DNA of 64,000 nt, from contig NZ_SAIY01000004.1 in assembly GCF_010560025.1 (NCBI RefSeq), positions 602,829-666,828 on the forward strand, in the 5' to 3' direction. A program made the position numbers and the translations under genes. Of the stretch, positions 29,458 through 40,060 are shown one piece after another. The stretch comes from Verrucosispora sioxanthis. Its GTDB lineage: Bacteria; Actinomycetota; Actinomycetes; Mycobacteriales; Micromonosporaceae. Under the pieces are notes generated by a model. That model had not been told where the DNA came from, did no database searches, and saw only the letters and a program-made list of their open reading frames with translations. Position 1 is the stretch's first letter; each line of letters starts with the position of its first letter.

Positions 29458-30558
29458 ATGGTGTATCGGTACGACTCCGATGAGGACGCATACGTCCCCT
29501 ACCGGGACGACGAGCCTGAGAACGCTGCGCCCCGGCCCGGACCGCCGCCCCCGGCAGGGCCGTCCCCGTCGCGCTTCCCCACCCCGTCGCTGGCCCGGCC
29601 GAACCAGATCATGGTGCCGTCGTCGGCACCGCCACGCGAGGCGTTTCCCGCCACGCAGGAGCCGGCACCACGGTACGACGCGGCACCGGTGGCACCCGAC
29701 GACGCGGTGCCTGTCGGCGTGGCGGCGGCACCGCCGGAGACCGGCACCACGACTGTCGTGCCGCCGCCCCGCCGGGGCGGCGGTCGCACCTGGCAGGTGC
29801 TGATCGGCGGTGCCGCGGCGCTGGTGCTGCTCGCCCTCTGCGGGCTCACCGCCGCGACCCTGTTGGACGGTCGGACCCTGATCGGTCAACAGGCCGCGCC
29901 CAGCGCCGCACCGGACACCACCCGCGGCACGGTGCCCGCCGAGGCGAGCGACCTCGACTCCCGGGACACCGATCAGGCGCCGCTCACCGCCCGCGAGGTC
30001 TTCCCCGCCAGCACGCTGGCCGTCGGCGACGGCGAGAACGGCTACGAGGTGCTCCGCACCCAGTCCAGCGCCAGTTGCGCGGTGGCCGCCACCGGGGAGG
30101 TCTCGGACCTGCTGGTCCGGCTCGGCTGCAACCAGGTCGTCCGGGCCACCCTCCGCGCACCGGACGGCGACCACCTGGTCACCACGGGACTGTTCAACCT
30201 CACCGACCGGTCCAGCGCCGAGCGGGCCCGGGACCGGATCCGCCAACTGCTCGACGAGCGGCAGGGCCGCTTCCGCGGCATGTCGGCGGGGGACGGCACC
30301 GAGGTCGTCGCCACCGCACCGGCCCGGGTCGGCTGGCAGGTACGCGGTCACTACATCGCCTACGCGGTGGTCGCCCGCACCGACGGCGCCACCATCCGCT
30401 CCGGTGACACCGGGGTCCGCGAGATCCTGTTCGACATGCTCGAACAGCACCTCAACCAGGGTGTGCTGGAGCGGCGGGCCGAAGGCGGAACGGCCAGCCA
30501 GCCGACCGAGGAACCCGCCGACGACACCGGCAGCCAGGACGAGTCCACCGAGGACTGA
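29458..30558 (+). CDS. Single-pass membrane protein with Pro-rich cytoplasmic head
   Basis: A 366-residue protein: acidic and proline-rich residues 1-105, one membrane helix at about 112-136 (VLIGGAAALVLLALCGLTAA), then a roughly 200-residue extracellular domain with two cysteines (SCAVAATGEVSDLLVRLGC) and a Thr/Glu tail. No known catalytic motif. The ATG at 29458 is preceded by TACTCT seven bases before it and no good ribosome site, so the mRNA may be leaderless; an in-frame upstream extension would read through promoter-like DNA. Function unknown. Confidence 0.75.
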   Translation: MVYRYDSDEDAYVPYRDDEPENAAPRPGPPPPAGPSPSRFPTPSLARPNQIMVPSSAPPREAFPATQEPAPRYDAAPVAPDDAVPVGVAAAPPETGTTTVVPPPRRGGGRTWQVLIGGAAALVLLALCGLTAATLLDGRTLIGQQAAPSAAPDTTRGTVPAEASDLDSRDTDQAPLTAREVFPASTLAVGDGENGYEVLRTQSSASCAVAATGEVSDLLVRLGCNQVVRATLRAPDGDHLVTTGLFNLTDRSSAERARDRIRQLLDERQGRFRGMSAGDGTEVVATAPARVGWQVRGHYIAYAVVARTDGATIRSGDTGVREILFDMLEQHLNQGVLERRAEGGTASQPTEEPADDTGSQDESTED

Positions 30559-30588
30559 CCGGCCGCCGACGACGGCAGGCGCGGCCGG
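30559..30588. terminator. Short GC hairpin between convergent genes
   Basis: CCGGCCGC and GCGGCCGG (30559-30566, 30581-30588) form an 8-bp stem with a 14-nt loop directly after the membrane-protein stop and 4 nt past the truA stop. Plausible shared terminator, but short. Confidence 0.4.
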
Positions 30589-30592
30589 CGGC

Positions 30593-31423
30593 TCAACTGT
30601 CGGCGGGTACCCGTAGCCGTCGGGTCGCCTCGGCCCGGCGCGCGTACTCGGCGGGATCGTCGGGGTAGCCGACCGCCACCAGGGTCAGTCCGTGCGCCGG
30701 TGCCACGGTCACCTCGCTGGCCCGCTCCCGACGGGTCAGCAGGTCGGCCGGCCACCGGACCGGTCGGCGACCGTCGCCGGCGACCAGCATGGCGCCGACC
30801 AGGCTACGGACCATCGCCTGACAGAACGCGTCGGCCTGCACGGTGGCGACCAGGATCCCGTCGACGTCGCGCCGCCAGTCCAGCCTGGTCACCTCCCGCA
30901 ACGTGGTGGCGTTTTCCTTGCGCCGGCAGTACGCGGCGAAGTCGTGCTCCCCCACCAGCCCGGCCGCCGCGGCGGCGAGCCGGTCGAGATCGAGCGCCCG
31001 GGGCCAGGCCAGGGTCTCGTGCCGGCGCAGCGGGTCACCACCCCACGGCGCGTCGGTCACCCGGTACTCGTAGCGGCGGAAGGTCGCCGAGAAACGGGCG
31101 TCGAAGCTGGCCGGCACCGCGCCCATCGCCCGGACCCGCACATCGGTCGGCAGCAGCCGGGCCAACCGGCGCAGCAGCCGTCCCTCGTGCATCCGCCAGA
31201 CGTCGACGGGCAGGTCCAGGTGACAGACCTGCCCGCTGGCGTGCACCCCCGCGTCGGTGCGGCCGGCGACGGTCAGGCCGGCCGCGACACCGGCACCGAG
31301 CACCAGATCCAGCGCCTCGACAAGCACTCCCGCGACCGTACGCCGCCCCGGCTGGGCGGCCCAGCCGGAGAAGGCCGTGCCGTCGTACGCGACGTCCAGT
31401 CGCACCCGGGTGCGCTCGTCCAC
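30593..31423 (-). CDS. truA: tRNA pseudouridine(38-40) synthase
   Basis: A 276-residue enzyme that isomerises uridines 38-40 of the tRNA anticodon arm. The nucleophilic aspartate is Asp57 in AGRTDAGVHA; CRRKENATTLREV and DAFCQAMVRSLVGAML are further TruA blocks. GTG 31423 is preceded by AGGAGG at six bases. It sits 89 bp behind rplQ, its common actinobacterial neighbour, with a strong hairpin between, so part of its transcription may come by read-through. Confidence 0.94.
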   Translation of the reverse strand: MDERTRVRLDVAYDGTAFSGWAAQPGRRTVAGVLVEALDLVLGAGVAAGLTVAGRTDAGVHASGQVCHLDLPVDVWRMHEGRLLRRLARLLPTDVRVRAMGAVPASFDARFSATFRRYEYRVTDAPWGGDPLRRHETLAWPRALDLDRLAAAAAGLVGEHDFAAYCRRKENATTLREVTRLDWRRDVDGILVATVQADAFCQAMVRSLVGAMLVAGDGRRPVRWPADLLTRRERASEVTVAPAHGLTLVAVGYPDDPAEYARRAEATRRLRVPADS

Positions 31424-31442
31424 GTGGTACCTCCTCGACGAA

Positions 31443-31478
31443 TCGGGCCCGGCACCCCCGTGGGGATGCCGGGCCCGA
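31443..31478 (-). terminator. Terminator-like hairpin after rplQ
   Basis: A perfect 12-bp stem TCGGGCCCGGCA/TGCCGGGCCCGA (31443-31454, 31467-31478), with inner C/G pairs, lies 34 nt after rplQ and 20 nt before truA. No U run. It likely ends or attenuates the alpha operon. Confidence 0.75.
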
Positions 31479-31512
31479 CAACGGCCTCAGGGCCTGTTTC
31501 AACCGGCCTTGG

Positions 31513-32073
31513 TCAGGCCTTGCCTTCCTCGATGGCCAGGTCGCTGTCCTCGCGGGCAGCGGCGGTGTCACCGGAGGCCGACTGTGGCGGCTCGGCGTCC
31601 TGGTCGGCCGACCGGGTCGCGGGGGCCTCGTCGGCCGGAGCCAGCGCCTCGACCTTGTCCTGCTGGGCGGCCTTACGACCGGCGGTCTTCTTGTTCGCCT
31701 TCGGCTCGGCGACCTGAAGCTCCTCGACCAGCTCGATGATCGCCATCGGCGCGGCGTCGCCCTTGCGCGGACCGGTCTTCACGATCCGGGTGTAGCCGCC
31801 GTTGCGGTTGGCGTACCGCGGCGCGATCTGGTCGAACAGGGCGTAGACCACGTCCTTGTCCTTGACCACGGTCAGCACCCGGCGGCGCGACGCGAGGTCG
31901 CCCCGCTTGGCCTTGGTGATCAGCTGCTCGGCGAGCGGACGCAGCCGCCGGGCCTTGGTCTCGGTGGTCTGGATCTTGCCGTGCTGGAACAGCGCGGTGG
32001 CCAGGTTGGCCAGCATCAGCCGCTCGTGCGCGGGGCTGCCGCCGAGGCGGGGGCCCTTGGTGGGCGTGGGCAT
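31513..32073 (-). CDS. rplQ: 50S ribosomal protein L17
   Basis: A 186-residue protein. The first 120 or so residues are canonical L17 ([29 protein letters not shown], then [22 protein letters not shown]). The last 60 are an Ala/Asp/Glu-rich acidic extension found in actinobacteria and absent from the 127-residue Escherichia coli protein; it probably hangs off the ribosome surface near the tunnel exit. Last ribosomal gene of the alpha operon, 34 bp after rpoA. Confidence 0.96.
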   Translation of the reverse strand: MPTPTKGPRLGGSPAHERLMLANLATALFQHGKIQTTETKARRLRPLAEQLITKAKRGDLASRRRVLTVVKDKDVVYALFDQIAPRYANRNGGYTRIVKTGPRKGDAAPMAIIELVEELQVAEPKANKKTAGRKAAQQDKVEALAPADEAPATRSADQDAEPPQSASGDTAAAREDSDLAIEEGKA

Positions 32074-32107
32074 GCTTGGTGCTCCTCAGGTGTGGCGGCA
32101 GCGCGGA

Positions 32108-33130
32108 CTAGAGCTGCTCGGTCTCGCGGTAGTCGTCGGTGTCGTAATCGGCCTCGCCGAAGGCGTCCACGACGTGCGCCGGGTCGAAGTTCGGAGCCGA
32201 GTCCTTCAGCCCGAGACCCATCCCGGCGAGCTTCATCTTGACCTCGTCGATCGACTTCTGACCGAAGTTCCTTATGTCGAGGAGGTCGGCCTCGGTACGC
32301 CCGATGAGCTCACCAACGGAGTTGATGCCCTCGCGCTTGAGGCAGTTGTAGGAGCGGACGGTCAGGTCCAGCTCCTCGATCGGCAGGGCCAGGTCCGCCG
32401 CCAGCTGCGCGTCCTGCGGTGACGGGCCGATGTCGATGCCCTCGGCGGTCTCGTCCAGCTCACGGGCCAGCCCGAACAGCTCCACGAGCGTCGAACCGGC
32501 CGAGGCCAGTGCGGTACGCGGCCCCATGGACGGCTTGGTCTCGACATCGATGATCAGCCGGTCGAAGTCCGTCCGCTGCTCGACCCGGGTCGCCTCGACG
32601 CGGTAGGTCACCTTGAGCACCGGGGAGTAGATCGAGTCGACCGGGATCCGGCCGATCTCCGCGCCCGCCTGCTTGTTCTGCGCCGCCGTGACGTAGCCAC
32701 GACCCCGCTCGACGGTCAGCTCCATGTCGAGCCGGCCCTTGCCGTTGAGGGTGGCCAGCTTCAGGTCCGGGTTGTGCACCGACACACCGGCCGGCGGCTG
32801 GATGTCACCCGCGGTCACGTCGCCCGGGCCCTGCTTCCGCAGGTACATGCTGACCGGCTCGTCGTGCTCGGAGCTGACGCAGAGCTCCTTGATGTTCATG
32901 ACGAGCTCGACCACATCCTCCTTGACCCCGGGGATGGTGGTGAACTCGTGCAGCACACCGTCGATCTTGATCGAGGTGACGGCCGCACCCGGGATGGACG
33001 ACAGCAGCGTACGCCGCAGCGAGTTGCCCAGGGTGTAGCCGAAGCCCGGCTCCAGCGGCTCGATGGTGAACCGGGACCGGGTCTCGTTGATCGACTCCTC
33101 GGAGAGGGTCGGTCGCTGGCTGATGAGCAT
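32108..33130 (-). CDS. rpoA: RNA polymerase alpha subunit
   Basis: A 340-residue subunit, ATG 33130, normal actinobacterial length. The N-terminal dimerisation domain (about 1-230) opens [13 protein letters not shown] and has [21 protein letters not shown]. The C-terminal domain (about 250-315), for UP elements and activators, has the helix-hairpin-helix [20 protein letters not shown] and [14 protein letters not shown]. Between rpsD and rplQ, with a 28-bp perfect palindrome in the gap to rpsD. Confidence 0.98.
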   Translation of the reverse strand: MLISQRPTLSEESINETRSRFTIEPLEPGFGYTLGNSLRRTLLSSIPGAAVTSIKIDGVLHEFTTIPGVKEDVVELVMNIKELCVSSEHDEPVSMYLRKQGPGDVTAGDIQPPAGVSVHNPDLKLATLNGKGRLDMELTVERGRGYVTAAQNKQAGAEIGRIPVDSIYSPVLKVTYRVEATRVEQRTDFDRLIIDVETKPSMGPRTALASAGSTLVELFGLARELDETAEGIDIGPSPQDAQLAADLALPIEELDLTVRSYNCLKREGINSVGELIGRTEADLLDIRNFGQKSIDEVKMKLAGMGLGLKDSAPNFDPAHVVDAFGEADYDTDDYRETEQL

Positions 33131-33187
33131 GTCTTCTCTTCTCTTCCGGGGCGCCCGCCATATGACGCCCGCGACACAAACTGTTCC

Positions 33188-33215
33188 GGTGGCCCGCCCG
33201 GCCGGGCGGGCCACC
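33188..33215 (-). terminator. Perfect 28-bp palindrome between rpsD and rpoA
   Basis: GGTGGCCCGCCCGG is followed directly by its reverse complement (33188-33215), 11 nt after the rpsD stop and 57 nt before rpoA. A loopless centre means a real RNA hairpin would open a few pairs. Function may be attenuation or RNA processing that sets the rpoA:ribosomal-protein ratio. Confidence 0.6.
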
Positions 33216-33226
33216 GCAACGAGCTC

Positions 33227-33853
33227 TTACTTGGAGTAGAGCTCGACGATCAGCTGCTCCTGGACCTGGGTGTCGATCACCTGTCGGGCCGGGAGCGAGT
33301 GCACCAGGACCTTCATCTGGCTCGGGATCGCCTCCAACCACGCCGGAACGGTCTTGGAGCCGGCCTCGGCCTGGGCCACGATGAACGGGGTGAGCTCCTT
33401 GCTCTTGCCCCGGACCTCGATGATGTCGTGCTCCTTGACGCGGTACGACGGGATGTCGACCTTCTTGCCGTTCACCGTGAAGTGACCGTGCTTGACCAGC
33501 TGACGGGCCATGTCCCGGGACTTGGCGTAGCCGGCCCGGTAGACCACGTTGTCCAGCCGCGACTCGAGGATCTGCAGCAGCACCTCGCCGGTCTTGGCCT
33601 TCTTGCTCACGGCTTCCTCGTAGTAGCCGCGGAACTGCTTCTCCAGCACGCCGTACACGCGACGGGCCTTCTGCTTCTCACGGAGCTGGAGCAGGTACTC
33701 CGTCTCCTTCGTGCGGCCGCGGCCGTGCTGCCCGGGCGGGAACGGCCGGGACTCGAACGGGCACTTCGGACCATCGCACTTGCTGCCCTTGAGGAACAGC
33801 TTCATCTTCTCCCGCCGGCAGCGGCGGCAGTCGGCACCGGTGTAACGAGCCAT
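33227..33853 (-). CDS. rpsD: 30S ribosomal protein S4, zinc-binding form
   Basis: A 208-residue primary 16S rRNA binder. The N terminus has [23 protein letters not shown], giving Cys9, Cys12 and two further cysteines for zinc. The S4 RNA-binding fold follows (about 98-160: [23 protein letters not shown]). In enterobacteria S4 represses the alpha operon; whether it does so here is unknown. ATG 33853, 16 bp after rpsK. Confidence 0.97.
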   Translation of the reverse strand: MARYTGADCRRCRREKMKLFLKGSKCDGPKCPFESRPFPPGQHGRGRTKETEYLLQLREKQKARRVYGVLEKQFRGYYEEAVSKKAKTGEVLLQILESRLDNVVYRAGYAKSRDMARQLVKHGHFTVNGKKVDIPSYRVKEHDIIEVRGKSKELTPFIVAQAEAGSKTVPAWLEAIPSQMKVLVHSLPARQVIDTQVQEQLIVELYSK

Positions 33854-33869
33854 CTTCTCTCTCTACCTC

Positions 33870-34277
33870 TCAGACCCGACGACGCTTCGGCGGACGGCAC
33901 CCGTTGTGCGGCTGCGGGGTGACGTCGGAGATCTGCCCGACCTCGAGGCCCACGGCCTGCAGCGAACGGATGGCGGTCTCCCGGCCGGAGCCGGGGCCCT
34001 TGACGAACACGTCGACCTTGCGCATGCCGTGCTCCATGGCCCGACGCGCGGCGGCCTCGGCGGCCAACTGCGCGGCGAACGGAGTCGACTTGCGGGAGCC
34101 CTTGAAGCCCACCTGGCCGGACGAGGCCCAGGAGATGACGGCACCAGTCGGATCGGTGATCGAGACGATGGTGTTGTTGAAGGTGCTCTTGATATGCGCC
34201 TGCCCGTGGGCGACGTTCTTGCGTTCCTTGCGCCGGACCTTCTTGACAGCGGCCCCGGCACGAGCCTTCGGTGGCAT
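33870..34277 (-). CDS. rpsK: 30S ribosomal protein S11
   Basis: A 135-residue protein of the small-subunit platform. Typical blocks: [36 protein letters not shown] [33 protein letters not shown], and the C-terminal [16 protein letters not shown] 34277 gives the expected length. 119 bp behind rpsM. Confidence 0.97.
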   Translation of the reverse strand: MPPKARAGAAVKKVRRKERKNVAHGQAHIKSTFNNTIVSITDPTGAVISWASSGQVGFKGSRKSTPFAAQLAAEAAARRAMEHGMRKVDVFVKGPGSGRETAIRSLQAVGLEVGQISDVTPQPHNGCRPPKRRRV

Positions 34278-34396
34278 AAGTCTGTGCGCTCCTGAATGGG
34301 TTCTGGCTTCTCGCCCCGTTGATTTCGTAGACACCGGTTCCGGTAGGAGTCCGGCCTACCTCGACGGAGAACGACCAGAATTCCGGTTTAAAGAAA

Positions 34397-34777
34397 CTAC
34401 TTCTTGCCGGGCTTCTTCTTGCCGGCGACGGTCCGCTTCGGGCCCTTGCGGGTCCGGGCGTTGGTCTTGGTCCGCTGGCCACGCACGGGCAGGCCCCGGC
34501 GGTGCCGGATGCCGGCGTAGCAGCCGATCTCGACCTTGCGGCGGATGTCAGCGGCGACCTCGCGGCGCAGGTCGCCTTCAACCTTGTAGTTGGCCTCGAT
34601 GTGGTTGCGGAGCTGGACCAGCTCCTCGTCCGTGAGGTCCCGGACGCGCTTGTCCGGCGAGATGCCGGTGGCGCTGAGCGTCTCCAGGGCGCGGGTGCGA
34701 CCCACGCCGAAGATGTAGGTGAGCGCGATCTCCATCCGCTTCTCGCGGGGAAGGTCGACGCCGACTAGACGTGCCAT
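34397..34777 (-). CDS. rpsM: 30S ribosomal protein S13
   Basis: A 126-residue protein of the 30S head that contacts P-site tRNA and bridges to the large subunit. It starts [26 protein letters not shown] and ends in the basic tail [26 protein letters not shown] 34777. A 214-bp spacer without recognisable gene separates it from rpmJ, longer than usual for this operon. Confidence 0.97.
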   Translation of the reverse strand: MARLVGVDLPREKRMEIALTYIFGVGRTRALETLSATGISPDKRVRDLTDEELVQLRNHIEANYKVEGDLRREVAADIRRKVEIGCYAGIRHRRGLPVRGQRTKTNARTRKGPKRTVAGKKKPGKK

Positions 34778-34991
34778 GTGCGGGCGTACTCCTCGTGGTG
34801 TGCTGGCGAAGGTGTGGACCCGTCCCACCCCGCTACCGGCCGTCCCTGTCCCTCCGGCACCGATGGCACCGGCGACCGGGATCGGTCGCTGCCCGAGCGG
34901 GCCCCGGCCTTCGACCGGGGGTCAACCACGATTGAGTACGCGCTGCGCACCGCTCGCGGCTGGGACGAGCATGTGTGATGTGTGGGCTGGT

Positions 34992-35105
34992 TCAGCCCTG
35001 GCGCTGCTTGTGGCGCGGGTCGGTGCAGATGACCATGACCCGGCCGTGCCGGCGGATCACCCGGCACTTGTTGCAGATCCTCTTGACGCTCGGCTTGACC
35101 TTCAC
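34992..35105 (-). CDS. rpmJ: 50S ribosomal protein L36, zinc-binding form
   Basis: A 37-residue protein. GTG start at 35105, reading [17 protein letters not shown], then [20 protein letters not shown]. Zinc ligands Cys11, Cys14, Cys27 and His32 are all present, so this is the C+ form that needs zinc rather than the zinc-independent paralog. Between infA and rpsM, its standard place. Confidence 0.96.
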   Translation of the reverse strand: MKVKPSVKRICNKCRVIRRHGRVMVICTDPRHKQRQG

Positions 35106-35196
35106 GGTTGCCTTACTTCCCATCTGGCCCGGCGTCGCGAGGCGCGACACCGGACGTCGAAGACGGACACGGGACGTTTCCCGGCCGCCGTCAGGC

Positions 35197-35418
35197 TTAC
35201 TTGTAGCGGTAGACGATGCGCCCGCGGGTCAGGTCGTACGGCGAGAGCTCGACGACGACCCGATCCTCCGGCAGGATGCGGATGTAGTGCTGCCGCATCT
35301 TGCCGCTGATGTGAGCCAGCACCTTGTGGCCGTTGGCGAGCTCCACCCGGAACATGGCGTTCGGCAGGGGCTCGATGACCCGACCTTCGATCTCGATGGC
35401 TCCGTCTTTTTTCGGCAT
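35197..35418 (-). CDS. infA: Translation initiation factor IF-1
   Basis: A 73-residue OB-fold protein that occupies the 30S A site during initiation. [23 protein letters not shown], then [19 protein letters not shown] and the ending [11 protein letters not shown] are canonical. First gene of the alpha-type operon here; a promoter is readable about 150 bp upstream. ATG 35418. Confidence 0.98.
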   Translation of the reverse strand: MPKKDGAIEIEGRVIEPLPNAMFRVELANGHKVLAHISGKMRQHYIRILPEDRVVVELSPYDLTRGRIVYRYK

Positions 35419-35572
35419 GTCCTCCGCTGTCCTGACGTCGGTTGCTCCGGACGGCCCACAACGTCTTACACGGGTGCTTGACCAAGATCAGGCTTCCCGC
35501 GCCAGCCGCGGCTCCGCGACCCACCGAAGCGCTGGTGGGCATGGCGGAGTGGACGCTGCGCGCCGATCAGAA

Positions 35573-35602
35573 AGTGTACGCCCGCCTGCACGCCGCCGCC
35601 AA
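35573..35602 (-). promoter_or_regulatory. Probable infA operon promoter
   Basis: On minus, TTGGCG (35597-35602) and TACACT (35573-35578) are 18 bp apart. Transcription from about 35566 would give a 148-nt leader to infA and lies just after the DUF1707 gene stop. Good -10, fair -35. Confidence 0.5.
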
Positions 35603-35647
35603 ACCGACCGGCCACCTAAGCTCGACCGGGTCCAGGAAACCGGACTT

Positions 35648-36199
35648 TCAGCCCACATCGCCCCGGTCGGGATCTCGGCCGACGGCCTTACGCTCACGCT
35701 TGAGCGCCCGCTTCTCCGCCTTCCGCCGCCGGCGGCGCTCCCGCTCAGCCGCCCACCGCGCGGGCTCACCGCTGGCCAGCCCGGTGACGGTACGCACCAG
35801 CACGACCGCGCCCCACGGACCCGCGACCCAGCCCGGCCAGAAGTAGAGGGCGTCCCGGGCCGCCAGTGAGGTGACGGCCCAGACGACCACCACGATCCCG
35901 ACCATCTTGAGCCAGGGTTCCCAGATCTCGGCCAGCCAGCGCGCGGTCAGCCCGCGTCCGGTCTCGGCCGGCACCGGGACGTCCGCGCCCCGAGGCTTCG
36001 GCAGCGCCGCACCGGGGGGCGCCGGCAGGTCACCGACGAGGGCGTCCAGTTCGGCGTACGTGCGGGCGGCATAGGCCCGCTGCAACCGGTCGTCGTACTC
36101 GTGCAGGTCGAGTCGGCCCTCGTCGAGGGCGACCCGGAGGCGGTCGGCGACGGCCTGCCGGTCGGAGTCCGCTGCCCGCATGGCGTCCCGCTCGTCCAT
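35648..36199 (-). CDS. DUF1707-domain membrane protein
   Basis: About 183 residues. The N terminus MDERDAMRAADSDRQAVADRLRVALDEGRLDLHEYDDRL is the DUF1707 signature (often at the head of actinobacterial SHOCT-like or regulatory membrane proteins). Two adjacent hydrophobic segments follow (about 95-140, MVGIVVVVWAVTSLAARDALYFWPGWVAGPWGAVVLV), then a very basic C-terminal tail rich in Arg/Lys. ATG 36199 is used; ATG 36211 is possible. It interrupts the usual map-infA adjacency. Function unknown. Confidence 0.8.
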   Translation of the reverse strand: MDERDAMRAADSDRQAVADRLRVALDEGRLDLHEYDDRLQRAYAARTYAELDALVGDLPAPPGAALPKPRGADVPVPAETGRGLTARWLAEIWEPWLKMVGIVVVVWAVTSLAARDALYFWPGWVAGPWGAVVLVRTVTGLASGEPARWAAERERRRRRKAEKRALKRERKAVGRDPDRGDVG

Positions 36200-36284
36200 G
36201 CCGGCAAGCATGCCACCGCCCGGCCAGCGCCGCCCTGTCGGCCGTCGCGCCGCGGCGGCCACGGCACCGACGCCGCTGCTTCCG

Positions 36285-37136
36285 TCAGGCGGTCGACGTG
36301 GTGCTCGGCTGGCGAGCGGTGACCAGGTCACCCAGGCGGGCCCGGCCGCCGTCGAACGCGGTGAGCACCCACACCCCGTCGGGCAGCAGGGCCATGCTGT
36401 GCTCGACGTGCGCGGCACGGGAGCCGTCGCGGGTGACCACGGTCCAGCCGTCGGCGAGCTCCGCGGTACGCGGCGAACCCATCGTGATCATCGGCTCGAT
36501 GGCCAGCGCCAGCCCCGGCACCAACCGGGGCCCCTTGCCCGGCCGGCCGTGATTGAGCACGTGTGGATCCTGGTGCATCTCGGTGCCGATGCCGTGGCCG
36601 CCGTAGCCGTCGACGATGCCGTAACGCCCCGCCTTGCGTACCGCGCGCTCCACCGCGTGCGAGATGTCGGTCAGCCGGCCCTTGCCGCTGGCGGCACCGC
36701 GCGCGGCCGCGGCGATGCCCGCCCACATCGCGTCCTCGGCGACCTCGGCCATCCGCAGCAGCGCCGGGTCGACCTCGCCCACGCCGACCGTGATCGCCGC
36801 ATCGCCGTGCCATCCGTCGAGCACCGCGCCGCAGTCGATCGAGATCAGGTCACCCTCGGCGAGGACCTGGTCCGGCGCCGGGATCGCGTGCACGATCTGC
36901 TCGTTCACCGAGGAGCAGATCGACGCCGGGAACCCGTGGTAGCCCTTGAACGACGGAACCGCTCCCGCCCCACGAATCGTCGTCTCGGCGATCGCGTCCA
37001 GGTCGGCGGTGCTCACGCCGGGAGCAACCGCCTCCCGCATCCGGCGAAGCGCCTCCGCGACCACGAGGCCGGCGGCACGCATCTTCTCGATCTGCTCAGG
37101 GGTCTTCAGCTGGATGTCCAGCTGGGGACGACGCAT
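36285..37136 (-). CDS. map: Methionine aminopeptidase, type I
   Basis: A 283-residue metallopeptidase removing initiator methionine. The pita-bread ligands are in place: ISIDCGAVLDGWHGDAAITVGVG carries the two aspartates, GHGIGTEMHQDP the histidine, AIEPMITMG one glutamate and HVEHSMALL the last. No N-terminal zinc-finger extension. 88 bp behind adk, part of the secY-adk-map group. Confidence 0.96.
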   Translation of the reverse strand: MRRPQLDIQLKTPEQIEKMRAAGLVVAEALRRMREAVAPGVSTADLDAIAETTIRGAGAVPSFKGYHGFPASICSSVNEQIVHAIPAPDQVLAEGDLISIDCGAVLDGWHGDAAITVGVGEVDPALLRMAEVAEDAMWAGIAAAARGAASGKGRLTDISHAVERAVRKAGRYGIVDGYGGHGIGTEMHQDPHVLNHGRPGKGPRLVPGLALAIEPMITMGSPRTAELADGWTVVTRDGSRAAHVEHSMALLPDGVWVLTAFDGGRARLGDLVTARQPSTTSTA

Positions 37137-37224
37137 GGAGGCGCTACCTTTCGTTGCCGAAGCAGCGGGGTACGACCCGCGTACCCCGCTGTCAGCACTC
37201 TATCCGGCCGGCAGCCGGCCGACC

Positions 37225-37878
37225 TCAGCCCCCGTACGAGCGAAGGGCGTCTATGGCGCGGACGGTGACGTCCTCCACCGGGCCGGTGGCGTCGATGCCG
37301 ACCAGCTTGCCCTGCGCACCGTAGTAGTCCACGAGCGGCGCGGTCTTCTCGGCGTACTCCCGCAGCCGCGCGGCGATGGTCTCCGGCTTGTCGTCGTCCC
37401 GCTGGAACAGCTCCGCACCGCACCGGTCGCAGATGCCTTCCCGGCTGGTCGGATCGAACTCGACGTGCCAGATCTTGCCGCAACCCCGGCAGGTGCGCCG
37501 GCCGGAGAGCCGCCGGATCACCTCGTCGTCGTCGACGACCAGCTCGAGCACGATGTCCAGCGCGGTTCCGAGATCGGCGAGGAGCTTGTCCAGTGCGGCG
37601 GCCTGCGGGGTGGTCCGGGGAAACCCGTCGAGCAGGAAACCCTCGGCGGCGTCGGGCTCAGCGAGTCGGTCGCGCACCATGTTGATGGTGACCTCGTCCG
37701 GCACCAGCTTGCCGGCGTCCATGTACCGCTTGGCCTCGACGCCGAGCGGGGTGCCCTGGGACACGTTGGCCCGGAAGATGTCGCCGGTCGAGATCTTCGG
37801 CACGGACAGGTGCGCGGCGATGAACTCCGCCTGTGTGCCCTTGCCCGCACCCGGCGGGCCCACCAGAACCAGTCTCAT
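37225..37878 (-). CDS. adk: Adenylate kinase, zinc-lid form
   Basis: A 217-residue kinase balancing AMP, ADP and ATP. P-loop [10 protein letters not shown] at 7-16; [10 protein letters not shown] and the LID domain follow. The LID contains [25 protein letters not shown], a Cys4 zinc site typical of Gram-positive enzymes. ATG 37878 abuts the secY stop with no spacer. Confidence 0.97.
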   Translation of the reverse strand: MRLVLVGPPGAGKGTQAEFIAAHLSVPKISTGDIFRANVSQGTPLGVEAKRYMDAGKLVPDEVTINMVRDRLAEPDAAEGFLLDGFPRTTPQAAALDKLLADLGTALDIVLELVVDDDEVIRRLSGRRTCRGCGKIWHVEFDPTSREGICDRCGAELFQRDDDKPETIAARLREYAEKTAPLVDYYGAQGKLVGIDATGPVEDVTVRAIDALRSYGG

Positions 37879-39201
<1,323 letters not shown>

Positions 39202-39382
39202 CTTCTTCCTCCTGCGCGAGGCGGGCCGCCGGTCGTCCCTGGCGGGTCGGGGTGGGTTCCGGGCAAGTGCCCGATATCCATGGCTGGGAAGGGACTCTAA
39301 CAGCCCGATCCCCGTCCGGGCAGATGTGCCCGGCTACATAAACCGAATCCGATGTTACCGGGCGCAGAGGCCCGTTGTAGAC

Positions 39383-39422
39383 CATGGCGCCCGCCAGCTG
39401 GGATCAACTGGCGGGCGCCATG
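39383..39422 (-). terminator. Hairpin between rplO and secY
   Basis: A perfect 15-bp stem (39383-39397 with 39408-39422, ten-base loop) begins 12 nt after the rplO stop. No U run. It marks a partial or full end of the ribosomal part of the spc operon, so that secY-adk-map may be expressed at a different level. Confidence 0.75.
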
Positions 39423-39434
39423 GGTAAAACAGCC

Positions 39435-39878
39435 CTACAGCTCGGTGACCGAGCCACCGGCGGCCGTGATCTTCTCCTTGGCCGACGCGCTGAACGCGTG
39501 CGCCGACACCTGAAGCGCCACCCCGCCGAGGTCCCCGGTGCCGAGAACCTTCACCGGCTGTCCCTTGCGGACCGCGCCGGCCTCGACCAGTTCGGTCGGG
39601 CCGACCTGGCCACCGTTGGGGAACAGCTCGGCCAGGCGGTCCAGGTTCACGACCTGGAAGACCACCTTGAACTTGTTCTTGAAGCCCTTCAGCTTCGGCA
39701 GGCGCATGTGGATGGGCATCTGCCCACCCTCGAACGCCGCCGAGATGTTCTTCCGGGCCTTCGAACCCTTGGTACCGCGACCGGCGGTCTTGCCCTTGGA
39801 GCCCTCACCGCGACCCACACGGGTCTTCGCGGTCTTGGCACCCGGCGCCGGACGCAGGTGATGGACCTTGATCGTCAT
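39435..39878 (-). CDS. rplO: 50S ribosomal protein L15
   Basis: A 147-residue protein. [42 protein letters not shown] is the Gly/Lys-rich rRNA-threading arm; [17 protein letters not shown] is the core signature. The ATG at 39878 overlaps the rpmD stop (TAATG), so it is translationally coupled. Confidence 0.97.
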   Translation of the reverse strand: MTIKVHHLRPAPGAKTAKTRVGRGEGSKGKTAGRGTKGSKARKNISAAFEGGQMPIHMRLPKLKGFKNKFKVVFQVVNLDRLAELFPNGGQVGPTELVEAGAVRKGQPVKVLGTGDLGGVALQVSAHAFSASAKEKITAAGGSVTEL

Positions 39879-40060
39879 TACTCGACCTCCTCGACCTTCA
39901 CGAGGTGGTTGACCGTGAAGATCATGCCGCGAATCTCGGGCCGGTCCTCCTTGACCACCACGTCATTGATCCGCTTGAGACCGAGCGAACGCAGCGACTC
40001 CCGCTGGTTGCGCTTGGTCCCGATCTCGGAACGGACCTGGGTGACCTTGAGACGTGCCAT
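39878..40060 (-). CDS. rpmD: 50S ribosomal protein L30
   Basis: A 60-residue protein, [28 protein letters not shown], then [14 protein letters not shown], the normal bacterial L30 pattern. ATG 40060 overlaps the rpsE stop; its stop overlaps rplO. Central member of the coupled rpsE-rpmD-rplO run. Confidence 0.96.
   Translation of the reverse strand: MARLKVTQVRSEIGTKRNQRESLRSLGLKRINDVVVKEDRPEIRGMIFTVNHLVKVEEVE

Noticed and set aside
34778..34991. An extra ribosomal or regulatory gene between rpmJ and rpsM
   Set aside because: The spacer is unusually long but no frame has a ribosome site and family resemblance; left as unassigned spacer.
39202..39382. A secY promoter with TAGAGT near 39300
   Set aside because: The -10 box is good but I found no acceptable -35 at 16-18 bp, so it is mentioned only in the secY entry.
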